Positions 16,448 to 24,925 of a stretch of DNA of 64,000 bases are shown in pieces; within the stretch, counting starts at the first letter, position 1, and each line of letters opens with the position of its first letter. Origin of the DNA: Pacificispira sp033344895 (GTDB lineage Bacteria > Pseudomonadota > Alphaproteobacteria > UBA8366 > Aestuariispiraceae). The DNA lies in contig OZ245920.1 of NCBI GenBank assembly GCA_965229685.1, forward strand, positions 3,596,001-3,660,000, given 5' to 3'. Under the pieces are notes generated by a model, which saw only the letters and a program-made list of their open reading frames with translations, had not been told where the DNA came from and did no database searches. The position numbers and the translations under genes were made by a program.

Positions 16448-16968
16448 ACGACGGGACTACCAGGCGGAAATCCGGTCTGAAGCTGCGGCAGGCCGCGACG
16501 GGGCTGTGGCGCGTAACCGGCCTTGTCTTCCTCGTCGCCTTCGGATGCTGGGCGGCCGGCATCGTGCTGCCGGTCCTGCATGTGACCGAACTGTTCGTGT
16601 TCGAAAATGACGTATCGCTGCTGGGCATCGTTCAGGGCCTGATCGCCGAGGGAGAGGTCTTCATTGGCGTGCTCGTCCTGCTGTTCACCCTCCTGCTGCC
16701 GCCGGCAAAGCTGCTGCTGGGGGCCGGGCTGTGGCACCTCTCCTCGGCCGGCGGCATGAGTGCGCGGCGCGGGGTCATGTGGCTGGACACGATCGGCAAG
16801 TGGGCCATGCTGGACGTCCTGATCCTGGCCCTTGTCATCGTAATGCTGAAATCCAACTGGATGGCCGATGCTCAGGCGGGAAGCGGGCTCTACTTCTTTG
16901 CGGCGTCGGCCATTCTATCCATGATCGCCGGGCATGGCCTCCGGCTCACAGTCCGCTCAGCGACCTAG
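16444..16968 (+). CDS. Paraquat-inducible protein A (PqiA-domain) membrane protein
   Basis: A 174-residue inner-membrane protein with a single PqiA domain. Four hydrophobic helices lie at about residues 22-45, 72-98, 118-138 and 146-165. The hallmark LDTIGKWAMLDVLILALVIVMLK is present. E. coli PqiA has two such domains in about 417 residues, so this is a half-size, single-domain family form. PqiA proteins work with MCE-domain partners in lipid transport between membranes, but no MCE gene is nearby. The start overlaps the aldolase stop (ATGA). The 3' end overlaps the opposite-strand LysE gene by 12 bases. Confidence 0.87.
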   Translation: MNDGTTRRKSGLKLRQAATGLWRVTGLVFLVAFGCWAAGIVLPVLHVTELFVFENDVSLLGIVQGLIAEGEVFIGVLVLLFTLLLPPAKLLLGAGLWHLSSAGGMSARRGVMWLDTIGKWAMLDVLILALVIVMLKSNWMADAQAGSGLYFFAASAILSMIAGHGLRLTVRSAT

Positions 16969-17562
16969 AACGGCAGCCACGACCGAGGCGACGAGCAGGA
17001 CCGCGAAGGCGAAATTCGCAATCCTTCCGGCCTTCGGGTCGCGCAGAACCTTCGACAAGGCGGCGCCGCAAAGCAGCCAGGTTCCGTTCGCAACGACGAT
17101 CATGCAACTCAGCCCGCCGATCTTGGCCGCCGCGTCGGCGACCGGATCACCGGGTAGGAGGCTGTGCCCCGCATTGAGGGCGCCAAGGGCCGCGAAGGCC
17201 TTCGGATTTGCGATGGCGAGAATGAAGCCGCTGGGGAAGGATGGTGCGTCCCGCGGCCCCGATCCCGTCCCGGCGCTCAAGACCGGTGCCGTGGTAATGC
17301 GATAGGCCAGATAGAGTATGTAGACAGCGGCCAGGGTCGTGATCATCGGCGCCAGTCCCGGCACCGACAGAAGGGCCGCGGTCAGGCCGGAGGCAACGAC
17401 GAGCAAGACGCTGAAGGTCCCCGCGACAATTCCGATATAGTACCGCAGTGCCCTGACAGGCCCGAAGGCCGCCCCCATCGCAGCGACGCTCAGCACCGCC
17501 GGGCCGGGGCTCATCATAAGCGGCACGGCGGACACCCATAACTGCAGCAGATCGGTTACCAT
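16957..17562 (-). CDS. LysE family translocator
   Basis: A 201-residue LysE/RhtB-type amino-acid exporter with about six hydrophobic helices. The N-terminus LLQLWVSAVPLMMSPGPAVLSVAAMGAAFG contains the family motif SPGPA, and the region AIANPKAFAALGAL corresponds to the conserved NPK motif. Such proteins export basic or neutral amino acids, homoserine lactones or related solutes; the substrate is not predictable. GAGGAG precedes the ATG by seven bases. It converges with the PqiA-like gene with a short overlap and has no regulator directly beside it. Confidence 0.92.
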   Translation of the reverse strand: MVTDLLQLWVSAVPLMMSPGPAVLSVAAMGAAFGPVRALRYYIGIVAGTFSVLLVVASGLTAALLSVPGLAPMITTLAAVYILYLAYRITTAPVLSAGTGSGPRDAPSFPSGFILAIANPKAFAALGALNAGHSLLPGDPVADAAAKIGGLSCMIVVANGTWLLCGAALSKVLRDPKAGRIANFAFAVLLVASVVAAVLGR

Positions 17563-17633
17563 CGGCAGTTCTCCTCGATTTCACGTCGAGGAGAGCATGC
17601 CTCGTCAGGCCGGTCTTGAACGTTCGTGCAAGA

Positions 17634-18200
17634 TTACTGGGTTATCGTGACCACACCGCCGCTACTGGTCGACGTGCCGGTGGCACGCTCAGCCGTTCGG
17701 CCGGCAGGAGCCACCACGACATCCACCTCCACGCCGTATTCCAGCGGCAGGACGCGTACCGTGGCGAAGCGTTCCCCCTTCACATAGGTCAGCGACGTCC
17801 GGCGCGACCGCACGATGGCGGTTTCGATCCAGCCGTATTCCGGCATGTTTCGGCGCATGAATTCGACAACCTGAACCGGCTGATTGGCGTCGCCGATCAT
17901 GACAACCTGCCCAGTCCAGGCCAGATCGTCGCCAACAATCACGGTATCGCCCAGCACGACCTGCGATCCGGGCGGAACCGGCAGATCCGGGATGGTCAGG
18001 ACGTTAGGCGGCAACTCGCCTTCCGGCGCTACAGCGTTCGGATCATTGGGGGATACCGCCTGAACCCCCGCGGTTGGCCCACGCTGCACGGTTCCCCCCG
18101 TGCCGAGTCCGTTGACGCAGGACGTCAACAGCATCAGGCAGGCAGCAGAAGCGGCCAGCGTCGTCGTTCCAGTCCAGCGTAGTGTCTTCGCTTGCTTCAT
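17634..18200 (-). CDS. Putative lipoprotein of unknown function
   Basis: A 188-residue protein with a lipoprotein signal (MKQAKTLRWTGTTTLAASAACLMLLTSC; the lipobox cysteine is residue 28). After a low-complexity linker, the mature part contains VVLGDTVIVGDDLAWTGQVVM, VVEFMRRNMPEYGWIETA and SLTYVKGERFATVRVLPLEYG. This resembles small envelope lipoproteins that start with a predicted beta strand and a helix. No named family is recognised. The ATG at 18200 is chosen because upstream in-frame sequence has no signal. The gene lies 103 bases after kdsB on the same strand and may be co-transcribed with it. Confidence 0.72.
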   Translation of the reverse strand: MKQAKTLRWTGTTTLAASAACLMLLTSCVNGLGTGGTVQRGPTAGVQAVSPNDPNAVAPEGELPPNVLTIPDLPVPPGSQVVLGDTVIVGDDLAWTGQVVMIGDANQPVQVVEFMRRNMPEYGWIETAIVRSRRTSLTYVKGERFATVRVLPLEYGVEVDVVVAPAGRTAERATGTSTSSGGVVTITQ

Positions 18201-18303
18201 TTCGCCATCGTCTGTAGGCGCGGATCCACCGCGCACCTGCCCCACCGCCGCATAATTGGCGGCGATTCGGCCCGGATCGGCAATCCGTTTCCCGTCGGGA
18301 ATG

Positions 18304-19059
18304 CTATTTTTTCGCCAGAATTCCGCGTGCGCGTTCCAGGTCGTCGGCCGTATCCACCCCCAACGGCACATCTTCCACCAACGCGACGTCGATCCGCATC
18401 CCGGCCTCCAGCGCCCGCAACTGCTCCAGCCGTTCGCGCTGCTCCAGGATTCCGGGCTTCATTCCGACAAAGCGTTTCAGGGCGTCGCGACGATAGGCAT
18501 AAAGACCGATGTGATGATACATCGGACCTTCCCCCCAGGGTGCGGTCGCCCGGGTAAATGCCAGGGCGCGGGCGATGGCCTCCCGCCCCGGTGTCTGCGT
18601 CGCAAACCCGGCGAAGACCTTGACGACATTCGGGTTTGTCCGCTCTTCCTCCCGGGAAATCACCGCAGCAATGGTCGCGATGTCGACCGCGTCCGATCGT
18701 TCCAGCGGTGCCAGTGCCGCCCGAACGGATCGCGGATCCAGTGTCGGCAGGTCGCCTTGCACATTGATGATCGCGTCATAGCGCCCGTCCGGATCCAGCC
18801 GCCCCAGCGCCTCGTAAATTCGATCGGATCCGGAGGGATGACCGGGGTCGGTGGCAACGGCGGTATGACCGCTATCCCGCACCGCTGCCACGATTTCCGC
18901 ATCGCCCGCCGCCACCGCAACGGGGCCGATATCGGCCTCCAGCGCGCGCTCAATGCAGTGAACGATCATCGGTTTTCCCGCGATATCGGCCAATGGCTTG
19001 TTCGGCAGACGTGTCGATGCCAGGCGCGCGGGGATCAGCACGATCGGGGTGAGCGTCAT
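18304..19059 (-). CDS. kdsB: 3-deoxy-manno-octulosonate cytidylyltransferase (CMP-KDO synthetase)
   Basis: A 251-residue cytidylyltransferase that activates KDO with CTP for lipid A-core assembly in the cytoplasm. Motifs are IVLIPARLASTRLPNKPLADI at the N-terminus, ATDPGHPSGSDRIYEAL, INVQGDLPTLDP, the substrate-binding HHIGLYAYRRDAL and LEQLRALEAGMRIDVALVEDVPLGVDTADDL at the end. All are normal for KdsB. The ATG at 19059 follows GAAAGG. The gene is divergent from the cytochrome c gene across 254 bases. A lipoprotein gene lies downstream. Confidence 0.97.
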   Translation of the reverse strand: MTLTPIVLIPARLASTRLPNKPLADIAGKPMIVHCIERALEADIGPVAVAAGDAEIVAAVRDSGHTAVATDPGHPSGSDRIYEALGRLDPDGRYDAIINVQGDLPTLDPRSVRAALAPLERSDAVDIATIAAVISREEERTNPNVVKVFAGFATQTPGREAIARALAFTRATAPWGEGPMYHHIGLYAYRRDALKRFVGMKPGILEQRERLEQLRALEAGMRIDVALVEDVPLGVDTADDLERARGILAKK

Positions 19060-19313
19060 GGAAACCTTTCCAATGCAAGGGTTTAGGCACGGGGCGCCGG
19101 GGTTCGGTGCGACCTCGCGCCGCGAACCGGTAGCGTTGATTATCGGACCGGGACAGGATATATCGCAGGGCAGAGTTGGCAATCGGGTCGCGCCGATGCG
19201 GGGGGATGGCATTTGGTACGTGCATTATCCTACCTGTTTTCCAGTCGCGGACCCTCAGGAACACAGATTCGGCGATTGGCCGGCACGGACCGGTACAGCC
19301 TCGGGGATGAGCA

Positions 19314-19874
19314 ATGAAGAACGATCCGCTTCTCATCAATAAAGTCGCCGCTGCGGTGCTGGTGGCTGGCCTGCTGGCCATGGTGTCGAACGACCTGTCG
19401 GGCGCCCTGTTCCACACTGAAAGCGAACAGGCGATTGAAGAGCAGGCCTTTGTCATCGCCGAACCGGCCGATGAAGGAACCGCAACCGCCATGGCCGACA
19501 CGAGCCAGGAGCCGGCCGGGCCGGCGGACATCGTTCCGATGCTGGCCAGTGCTGATATCGCAAGCGGCGAGAAGGTCGCAAAGAAGTGCGGCTCCTGCCA
19601 CAGCTTCGACCAGGGCGGCCCACACAAGGTCGGCCCGAACCTGTATGACATTGTCAATGCCTCGATCGGCGGCAAGGACTTCAACTATTCCGACGCGATG
19701 AGCAGCCATGGCGGCGCCTGGGACTACGTTGCGCTGAACGAATTCCTGTATGATCCGAAAGGCTGGATGGACGGCACGAAGATGAGCTTCAAGGGGATCA
19801 GCAAAGACCAGGATCGCGCGGACCTGATCGCCTATCTGCGGTCACTGAGCGCCAATCCGGCCCCGCTGCCGTAA
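19314..19874 (+). CDS. Membrane-anchored c-type cytochrome (CycM/c552-like)
   Basis: A 186-residue cytochrome c with an uncleaved N-terminal anchor (INKVAAAVLVAGLLAMVSNDL), an acidic/alanine-rich linker (about residues 36-80) and a class I haem domain. The haem-binding motif is CGSCH (C92, C95, H96), GPHKVGPNL follows, and M157 in DGTKMSF is the likely axial ligand. Anchored cytochromes of this type (CycM, c552) carry electrons from the bc1 complex to terminal oxidases in alphaproteobacteria. The gene is followed by a terminator-like hairpin, so it is probably monocistronic. The 254 bases upstream hold promoters for it and for kdsB. Confidence 0.92.
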   Translation: MKNDPLLINKVAAAVLVAGLLAMVSNDLSGALFHTESEQAIEEQAFVIAEPADEGTATAMADTSQEPAGPADIVPMLASADIASGEKVAKKCGSCHSFDQGGPHKVGPNLYDIVNASIGGKDFNYSDAMSSHGGAWDYVALNEFLYDPKGWMDGTKMSFKGISKDQDRADLIAYLRSLSANPAPLP

Positions 19875-19901
19875 CAGTCGCAGCACCGGTACAGATTACC
19901 G

Positions 19902-19931
19902 ACGGGCGGCGGGGCATCTCGCCGCCCGTTT
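19902..19931 (+). terminator. Rho-independent-like terminator after the cytochrome c gene
   Basis: A perfect 10-base-pair GC-rich stem (ACGGGCGGCG at 19902-19911 with CGCCGCCCGT at 19920-19929) encloses an 8-base loop and is followed by TTCGTAT. The T tract is short, so termination strength is uncertain. The position just after the cytochrome stop and before the next start supports the call. Confidence 0.65.
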
Positions 19932-19963
19932 CGTATCGACCCCGACGCTTCATGGAGCCAAGG

Positions 19964-20755
19964 ATGACGGACGCAACCGACACATGCCCCCAGGAATGGA
20001 TCGACCTTGCCCATCGGCTGGCGGATATCGCGCGACCGATTGCGCGACAGTACTTCCGCACATCCCTGTCAGTCGTATCCAAACAGGATGACAGTCCCGT
20101 CACTATTGCCGACCGGTCCATCGAAGCGGCGATGCGGGAAGAAATCGAGAGAACCTTCCCCGATCACGGCATCCTGGGGGAGGAACATGGAACGGTGCGC
20201 CTCGACGCCGAGGCCGTCTGGGTCCTGGATCCGATCGATGGCACCAAGGCCTTCATTACCGGCATGCCCAGCTTCGGTACGTTGATCGCCTGCTGCGTCG
20301 GTGGCCGCCCCATTCTGGGGGTCATTGACCAGCCAATTCAGGAAGAACGCTGGCTGGGCGCCGCCGGTCGGGTCAGCACCTGTAACGGAACCGAAATCAC
20401 TGTATCCGGCCGCGAGACGCTGGCCGATTCCGTTCTTTATGCGACAGGCCCGGAAATGTTTGTCGGCACACCGGAGGAGGCGCGGTTCGCGCGGCTGCGC
20501 GACGCCATGCGGTTCACACGCTACAGCGGCGACTGCTACGCCTATGGCCTGCTGGCATCCGGCTATGTCGACCTCGTCGTCGAGGCGCAGTTGCAGCCCT
20601 ATGACTATTGCGCCCTGGCCCCGGTCGTCGAAGGGGCCGGCGGCGTGATCGCCGACTGGAACGGCGCCCCGCTGACCCTGAATTCGGACGGCCGGGTCGT
20701 GGCCGCGGCCAGTCCAGCCCTGCACCGCGCCGCGCTGCAACGACTGAACTCCTGA
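19964..20755 (+). CDS. hisN: Histidinol-phosphatase, inositol monophosphatase family
   Basis: A 263-residue metal-dependent phosphatase of the IMPase fold. Features are DDSPVTIADRSIE, the metal-binding ILGEEHG and WVLDPIDGTKAFITGMPSFGTLIA, and the C-terminal GDCYAYGLLASGYVDLVVEA with PYDYCALAPVVEGAGG. The last segment and the FITG sequence are characteristic of HisN-type histidinol-phosphatases, which remove phosphate from histidinol phosphate in histidine synthesis. Activity on inositol phosphates or other substrates cannot be excluded. The ATG at 19964 follows GGAG at six bases. An ATG four codons upstream lacks a ribosome binding site. Confidence 0.87.
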   Translation: MTDATDTCPQEWIDLAHRLADIARPIARQYFRTSLSVVSKQDDSPVTIADRSIEAAMREEIERTFPDHGILGEEHGTVRLDAEAVWVLDPIDGTKAFITGMPSFGTLIACCVGGRPILGVIDQPIQEERWLGAAGRVSTCNGTEITVSGRETLADSVLYATGPEMFVGTPEEARFARLRDAMRFTRYSGDCYAYGLLASGYVDLVVEAQLQPYDYCALAPVVEGAGGVIADWNGAPLTLNSDGRVVAAASPALHRAALQRLNS

Positions 20756-20836
20756 CGCGGCAACGGTTGCTCTTTCGTGCCGAAAGCCCAACTGTAGTGG
20801 ACGATTGAGCTTCACACATCGGGAGAGACGCGACAC

Positions 20837-22726
20837 ATGACGCGCCGCCTTGCTGCCACGCTTGCCGCAACCGCCCTGACCGTCACCTTTGCCCTGCATT
20901 GGGACGCCCCGCCCGCCGCCGCGCAGGAGACCATCCGCTCCCATGGTTGGGCGATCAGTGAAAAGCTCAAATACCCGCCGGACTTCCCCCATTTCGACTA
21001 TGTGAACCCGGAAGCACCGAAGGGCGGGACCATCACATTCGGCGCCGGCGGCACCTTTGATTCGCTGAACCCATACATCATCAAGGGAACTTCCGCCGTG
21101 GCGCGGCTTGGCGTCGGCGGCGCCATTGCCGAAACCGCGCTCTATGACACGCTGATGGCATCCAACCTGGATGAACCGAACAGCGAGTACGGGCTGCTGG
21201 CCGAATGGATCGAGGTCGATTCCGACGCGAACGGCATCTTCACCGCCATCCGCTTTCATCTGCGCGAGGCGGCACGGTTCCATGATGGGGAGCCGGTTCG
21301 GGCCGATGATGTCGTCTGGACCTTCAACACGCTGGTCGAACAGGGCGCGCCGCAGTATCGATTCTATTACGGCAACGTCGACGAGGTGGTTGCCATCGAC
21401 GACCGAACCGTCGAGTTCCGCCTGATCGAGGGCGAAAACCGGGAGATGCCGAATATTCTGGGCCAGCTTCCCGTCCTGCCCAAACATTACTGGGCGGAAC
21501 GTGATTTCAACGCGACGACACTGGACCCGCCGCTGGGGGGCGGTCCCTACCGGATCACCGACGTCAATGCCGGGCAGTCCATCACCATCGAACGCGTGAA
21601 GGACTACTGGGCGCAGGACCTGCCCGTGAATGTCGGCCAGAACAATTACGACCGTATCCGCTACATCTTCTTCCGGGACCGGGTGGTTATGCTGGAAGCG
21701 CTGAAGGCCGGCGATATCGACTTCCGGGCAGAGAACTCTGCCAAGAACTGGGCGACCGCCTATGACGTGCCGGCGGTCAAGGACGGGCGCATAATCCAGA
21801 AGGAGTTCGCACACGAACGCGGCACGGGGATGCAGGCCTTCGTAATGAACACCCGCCGGGAGATCTTCCAGGACGTGACGGTGCGTGAGGCCATGACCTA
21901 TCTCTGGGACTTCGAATGGGTCAACAAGACGATCATGTTCGACGCCTATACACGAACCGACAGCTACTACGAAAATTCCGAGCTGGAGGCGACCGGTCTG
22001 CCTGGCGAGAAGGAACTGGCGGTGCTGGAGCCTCTGCGCGACCAAGTTCCCGACCGGGTCTTTACCCAGGATTATGAGCCCCCCCGAACGGACGGATCGG
22101 GCAACAGCCGCGAAACCCTGAAGACGGCACTCGAGCTGCTGCAGCAGGCCGGCTGGACCATCAACAGCGATCGAAAACTGGTACATGCCGAAACCGGGAA
22201 GCCCTTCGCCTTCGAGGTCCTGCTCTATTCCGATCTGCTGGTACCGCATACCCAGGCGCTGAAACGCGGTGTGGAGCGTCTGGGCGGGTCCGTGGAACTG
22301 CGCGTTGTCGACGCTGCCCAGTATCAGAACCGACTGCAGACCTACGATTACGACATGATCGTGTCCGGCTGGCCGCAATCCCTGTCACCGGGGAACGAGC
22401 AGCGGGAATTCTTCGGGTCCGACGCCGCCGGTCGCGACGGCGGTCGTAACACCGCTGGCGTCCGGAATCCTGCAATCGATATCCTGATCGAGAACCTGAT
22501 CGCGTCGCCCGACCGCGAAACGCTGATTGCCCGGACACGGGCCCTGGACAGGGTACTGCTGTGGAACTTCTACGCCATTCCGATGTTCCATTCCAAAACC
22601 GACCGCTTCGCCTTCTGGAATCGTTTCGGGTACCCTGAGCCTCCGCCGATGATGGGCACAAATCCGACTATCTGGTGGATTGATCCGGTGCTGGATGCAG
22701 ATTTGCAGCGCAGAGGCCGCAACTGA
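20837..22726 (+). CDS. yejA: Extracellular solute-binding protein, YejA type
   Basis: A 629-residue periplasmic peptide-binding protein, class C of the solute-binding proteins. A signal peptide ends near PAAAQ-ET (about residue 31). The conserved YejA opening follows: SHGWAISEKLKYPPDF, then HFDYVNPEAPKGG. Towards the end VSGWPQSLSPGNEQREFFGSDA and NPAIDILIENLIA are also typical. In enteric bacteria YejABEF takes up muropeptides, microcin C and other peptides. The gene begins the yejABEF operon, with 38 bases to yejB. A single copy of the substrate-binding gene is present; often alphaproteobacteria carry two. Confidence 0.94.
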   Translation: MTRRLAATLAATALTVTFALHWDAPPAAAQETIRSHGWAISEKLKYPPDFPHFDYVNPEAPKGGTITFGAGGTFDSLNPYIIKGTSAVARLGVGGAIAETALYDTLMASNLDEPNSEYGLLAEWIEVDSDANGIFTAIRFHLREAARFHDGEPVRADDVVWTFNTLVEQGAPQYRFYYGNVDEVVAIDDRTVEFRLIEGENREMPNILGQLPVLPKHYWAERDFNATTLDPPLGGGPYRITDVNAGQSITIERVKDYWAQDLPVNVGQNNYDRIRYIFFRDRVVMLEALKAGDIDFRAENSAKNWATAYDVPAVKDGRIIQKEFAHERGTGMQAFVMNTRREIFQDVTVREAMTYLWDFEWVNKTIMFDAYTRTDSYYENSELEATGLPGEKELAVLEPLRDQVPDRVFTQDYEPPRTDGSGNSRETLKTALELLQQAGWTINSDRKLVHAETGKPFAFEVLLYSDLLVPHTQALKRGVERLGGSVELRVVDAAQYQNRLQTYDYDMIVSGWPQSLSPGNEQREFFGSDAAGRDGGRNTAGVRNPAIDILIENLIASPDRETLIARTRALDRVLLWNFYAIPMFHSKTDRFAFWNRFGYPEPPPMMGTNPTIWWIDPVLDADLQRRGRN

Positions 22727-22764
22727 GCCGTAACGGGACCGCGTAACGGAGTGTCGGGAGCCAA

Positions 22765-23841
22765 ATGTACGCGTACATACTCAGACGCCTGCTGCTGATC
22801 ATTCCGACCATGTTCTTCATCATGGTCGTCAACTTCGTGGTCATTCAGGCCGCACCCGGCGGACCGATCGATCAGATCATCGCCGACCTTCAGGGCAATG
22901 TGCCGGGTGCGCTGCAGCGGGTCTCCGGGTCGGCGGGCGATCCCGGCACGGACTCCAGCGGCTCCCGCGCATCCCGGGGATTGCCGCCCGAATTCCTGGC
23001 CGAACTGGAACAGCAGTTCGGGTTCGACAAGCCGGCCCATGAACGCTTCCTCATGATGATGGGCGACTATCTGACCTTCGATTTCGGCGAATCCTATTTC
23101 ACGGACCGCGCCGTCATCGACCTGATCAAGGACAAGCTGCCGGTTTCGATCTCGCTGGGTCTGTGGACCACGGTGATCACCTATCTGGTCGCGATCCCTC
23201 TGGGCATCCGCAAGGCGGTCCGGGAGGGCAGCCGGTTCGACGTCTGGACATCCGGGGTTCTGTTCGCCGGCTATGCGACCCCCAATTTCCTGTTCGCGGT
23301 TCTGCTGATCATTCTCTTCGCCGGCGGTCAGTTCCTGGACTGGTTCCCCCTGCGCGGTCTCGTATCCGAGAATTTCGACCAGATGTCGCTTTGGGAGAAG
23401 GTCGTCGACTATTTCTGGCATCTCGCCCTGCCATTGACGGCGCTGATCGTCGGGGCCTTCACGACCCTGACGATGCTGACTAAGAATTCATTCCTGGATG
23501 AAATCAACAAGCAGTATGTCGTCACCGCCCGCCAGAAAGGGCTGGGCGAAAGGCAGGTGTTGTACGGCCATGTGTTCCGAAACGCGATGCTGATCGTCAT
23601 CGCCGGCTTCCCCAGCGCCTTCATCTCGATCCTTTTCACTTCCTCGCTCTTTGTCGAGGTGATCTTCTCCCTCGACGGGCTGGGGGCTCTGGGATTCGAG
23701 GCAGCCCTGAACCGCGATTATCCGGTCATGTTCGCGACCCTCTATATCTTCACGCTGCTGGGCCTCGTCATGGGGCTGATCGGGGATCTGATGTATGTCG
23801 CCGTCGACCCCCGGATCGATTTCGAGGCGCGGGAGGGTTAG
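22765..23841 (+). CDS. yejB: Peptide ABC transporter permease YejB
   Basis: A 358-residue inner-membrane permease. The opening MYAYILRRLLLIIPTMFFIMVVNFVV is the YejB/DppB-type first helix. A long periplasmic loop (residues about 45-100) contains RGLPPEFLAELEQQFGFDKPAHERFL. Five further helices carry the EAA-type motif YVVTARQKGLGERQVLYGHVFRNA, which contacts the ATPase. The protein partners YejE to form the channel for peptides delivered by YejA. It is four bases from yejE. Confidence 0.95.
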   Translation: MYAYILRRLLLIIPTMFFIMVVNFVVIQAAPGGPIDQIIADLQGNVPGALQRVSGSAGDPGTDSSGSRASRGLPPEFLAELEQQFGFDKPAHERFLMMMGDYLTFDFGESYFTDRAVIDLIKDKLPVSISLGLWTTVITYLVAIPLGIRKAVREGSRFDVWTSGVLFAGYATPNFLFAVLLIILFAGGQFLDWFPLRGLVSENFDQMSLWEKVVDYFWHLALPLTALIVGAFTTLTMLTKNSFLDEINKQYVVTARQKGLGERQVLYGHVFRNAMLIVIAGFPSAFISILFTSSLFVEVIFSLDGLGALGFEAALNRDYPVMFATLYIFTLLGLVMGLIGDLMYVAVDPRIDFEAREG

Positions 23842-23844
23842 GAA

Positions 23845-24924
23845 ATGACCGCGCCCACCGAACGTACGCATACGCACTCGGAGTACCAGTTCCTGGGCAT
23901 GGCGGTGACGCCGATCACCCGGCGGCGCATCGACCGGTTTCGCGGCAATCCCCGCGCCTACTGGTCGCTGGTGATCTTTCTGGTCCTGTTCTTCCTGTCG
24001 CTGTTTGCCGAGCTGATCGCCAACGACAAGCCGATCCTGGTTCACTATGACGGGAAGTTCTATTTTCCCGTCGTGGAAAGCGTACCGGAAACAGAGTATG
24101 GCGGGTTCTTCCCGTCCGAGGCCGTCTACAGCGACCCCGCGGTGCAGGACCTGATCCGCGAAAAGGGCTGGTTCCTGATGCCGCCAATTCCCTATGGCAA
24201 CAACACGCCCGCCTACGACCTGGACCGTGCCGCCCCGACCCCGCCCGACGCCAACCACTGGCTGGGCACCGACGATGAGGCCAGGGATGTGGTCGCGCGT
24301 CTGATCTACGGCTTCCGCATCTCCGTCCTGTTCGGCCTGGCGCTGACCCTGGTCAGTTCCGTTATCGGCGTCGCAATCGGGCTGATACAGGGCTATTTCG
24401 GTGGGCTGATCGACCTGATCGGCCAGCGGGGGATCGAGATCTGGACCAGTCTGCCGACACTCTACATTCTGATCATCCTGGCCTCCATCGTGCAGCCGAA
24501 TTTCTGGTGGCTGCTGTTCCTGATGATGTTCTTCTCCTGGCCGGCGCTGGTCGGGCTGGTCCGGGCCGAAACATTGCGGGCGCGCAATTTCGACTATGTG
24601 CGGGCCTCCAGGGCGCTGGGAGTCGGCAACGCGACGATCATGCGCCGCCACGTCCTGCCCAACGCCATGGTGGCGACGATCACTTTCCTGCCCTTCATCA
24701 CCACCGGCTCGGTCACGACGCTGACCGGGCTGGACTTCCTGGGGTTTGGCCTGCCGCCCGGCTCGGCCTCGCTGGGCGAACTGATGAAACAGGGCAAGGA
24801 GAACCTGCAGGCCCCCTGGCTCGCCTTGACCGGCTTCTTCACAATCGGGATCATGCTGACCCTGCTGGTCTTCATCGGCGAGGGCGTGCGTGATGCCTTC
24901 GACCCCAGAAAGAGCGTGACCTGA
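23845..24924 (+). CDS. yejE: Peptide ABC transporter permease YejE
   Basis: A 359-residue permease, partner of YejB. The N-terminus has TPITRRRIDRFRGNPRAYWSLVIFLVLFFLSLFAELIAN, followed by a periplasmic insert (about residues 60-140, PIPYGNNTPAYDLDRAAPTPPDANHWLGTDD) typical of YejE. The EAA motif is YVRASRALGVGNATIMRRHVLPNA, and the C-terminal helices include GLDFLGFGLPPGSASLGEL. Length and order match the family. The gene sits between yejB (three-base gap) and yejF (one-base gap), so the operon is tightly packed. Confidence 0.95.
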   Translation: MTAPTERTHTHSEYQFLGMAVTPITRRRIDRFRGNPRAYWSLVIFLVLFFLSLFAELIANDKPILVHYDGKFYFPVVESVPETEYGGFFPSEAVYSDPAVQDLIREKGWFLMPPIPYGNNTPAYDLDRAAPTPPDANHWLGTDDEARDVVARLIYGFRISVLFGLALTLVSSVIGVAIGLIQGYFGGLIDLIGQRGIEIWTSLPTLYILIILASIVQPNFWWLLFLMMFFSWPALVGLVRAETLRARNFDYVRASRALGVGNATIMRRHVLPNAMVATITFLPFITTGSVTTLTGLDFLGFGLPPGSASLGELMKQGKENLQAPWLALTGFFTIGIMLTLLVFIGEGVRDAFDPRKSVT

Positions 24925-24925
24925 C

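Noticed and set aside
20069..22378. 769-codon minus-strand open frame opposite the HisN and YejA genes
   Set aside because: It spans two well-supported genes on the other strand and has no recognisable product.
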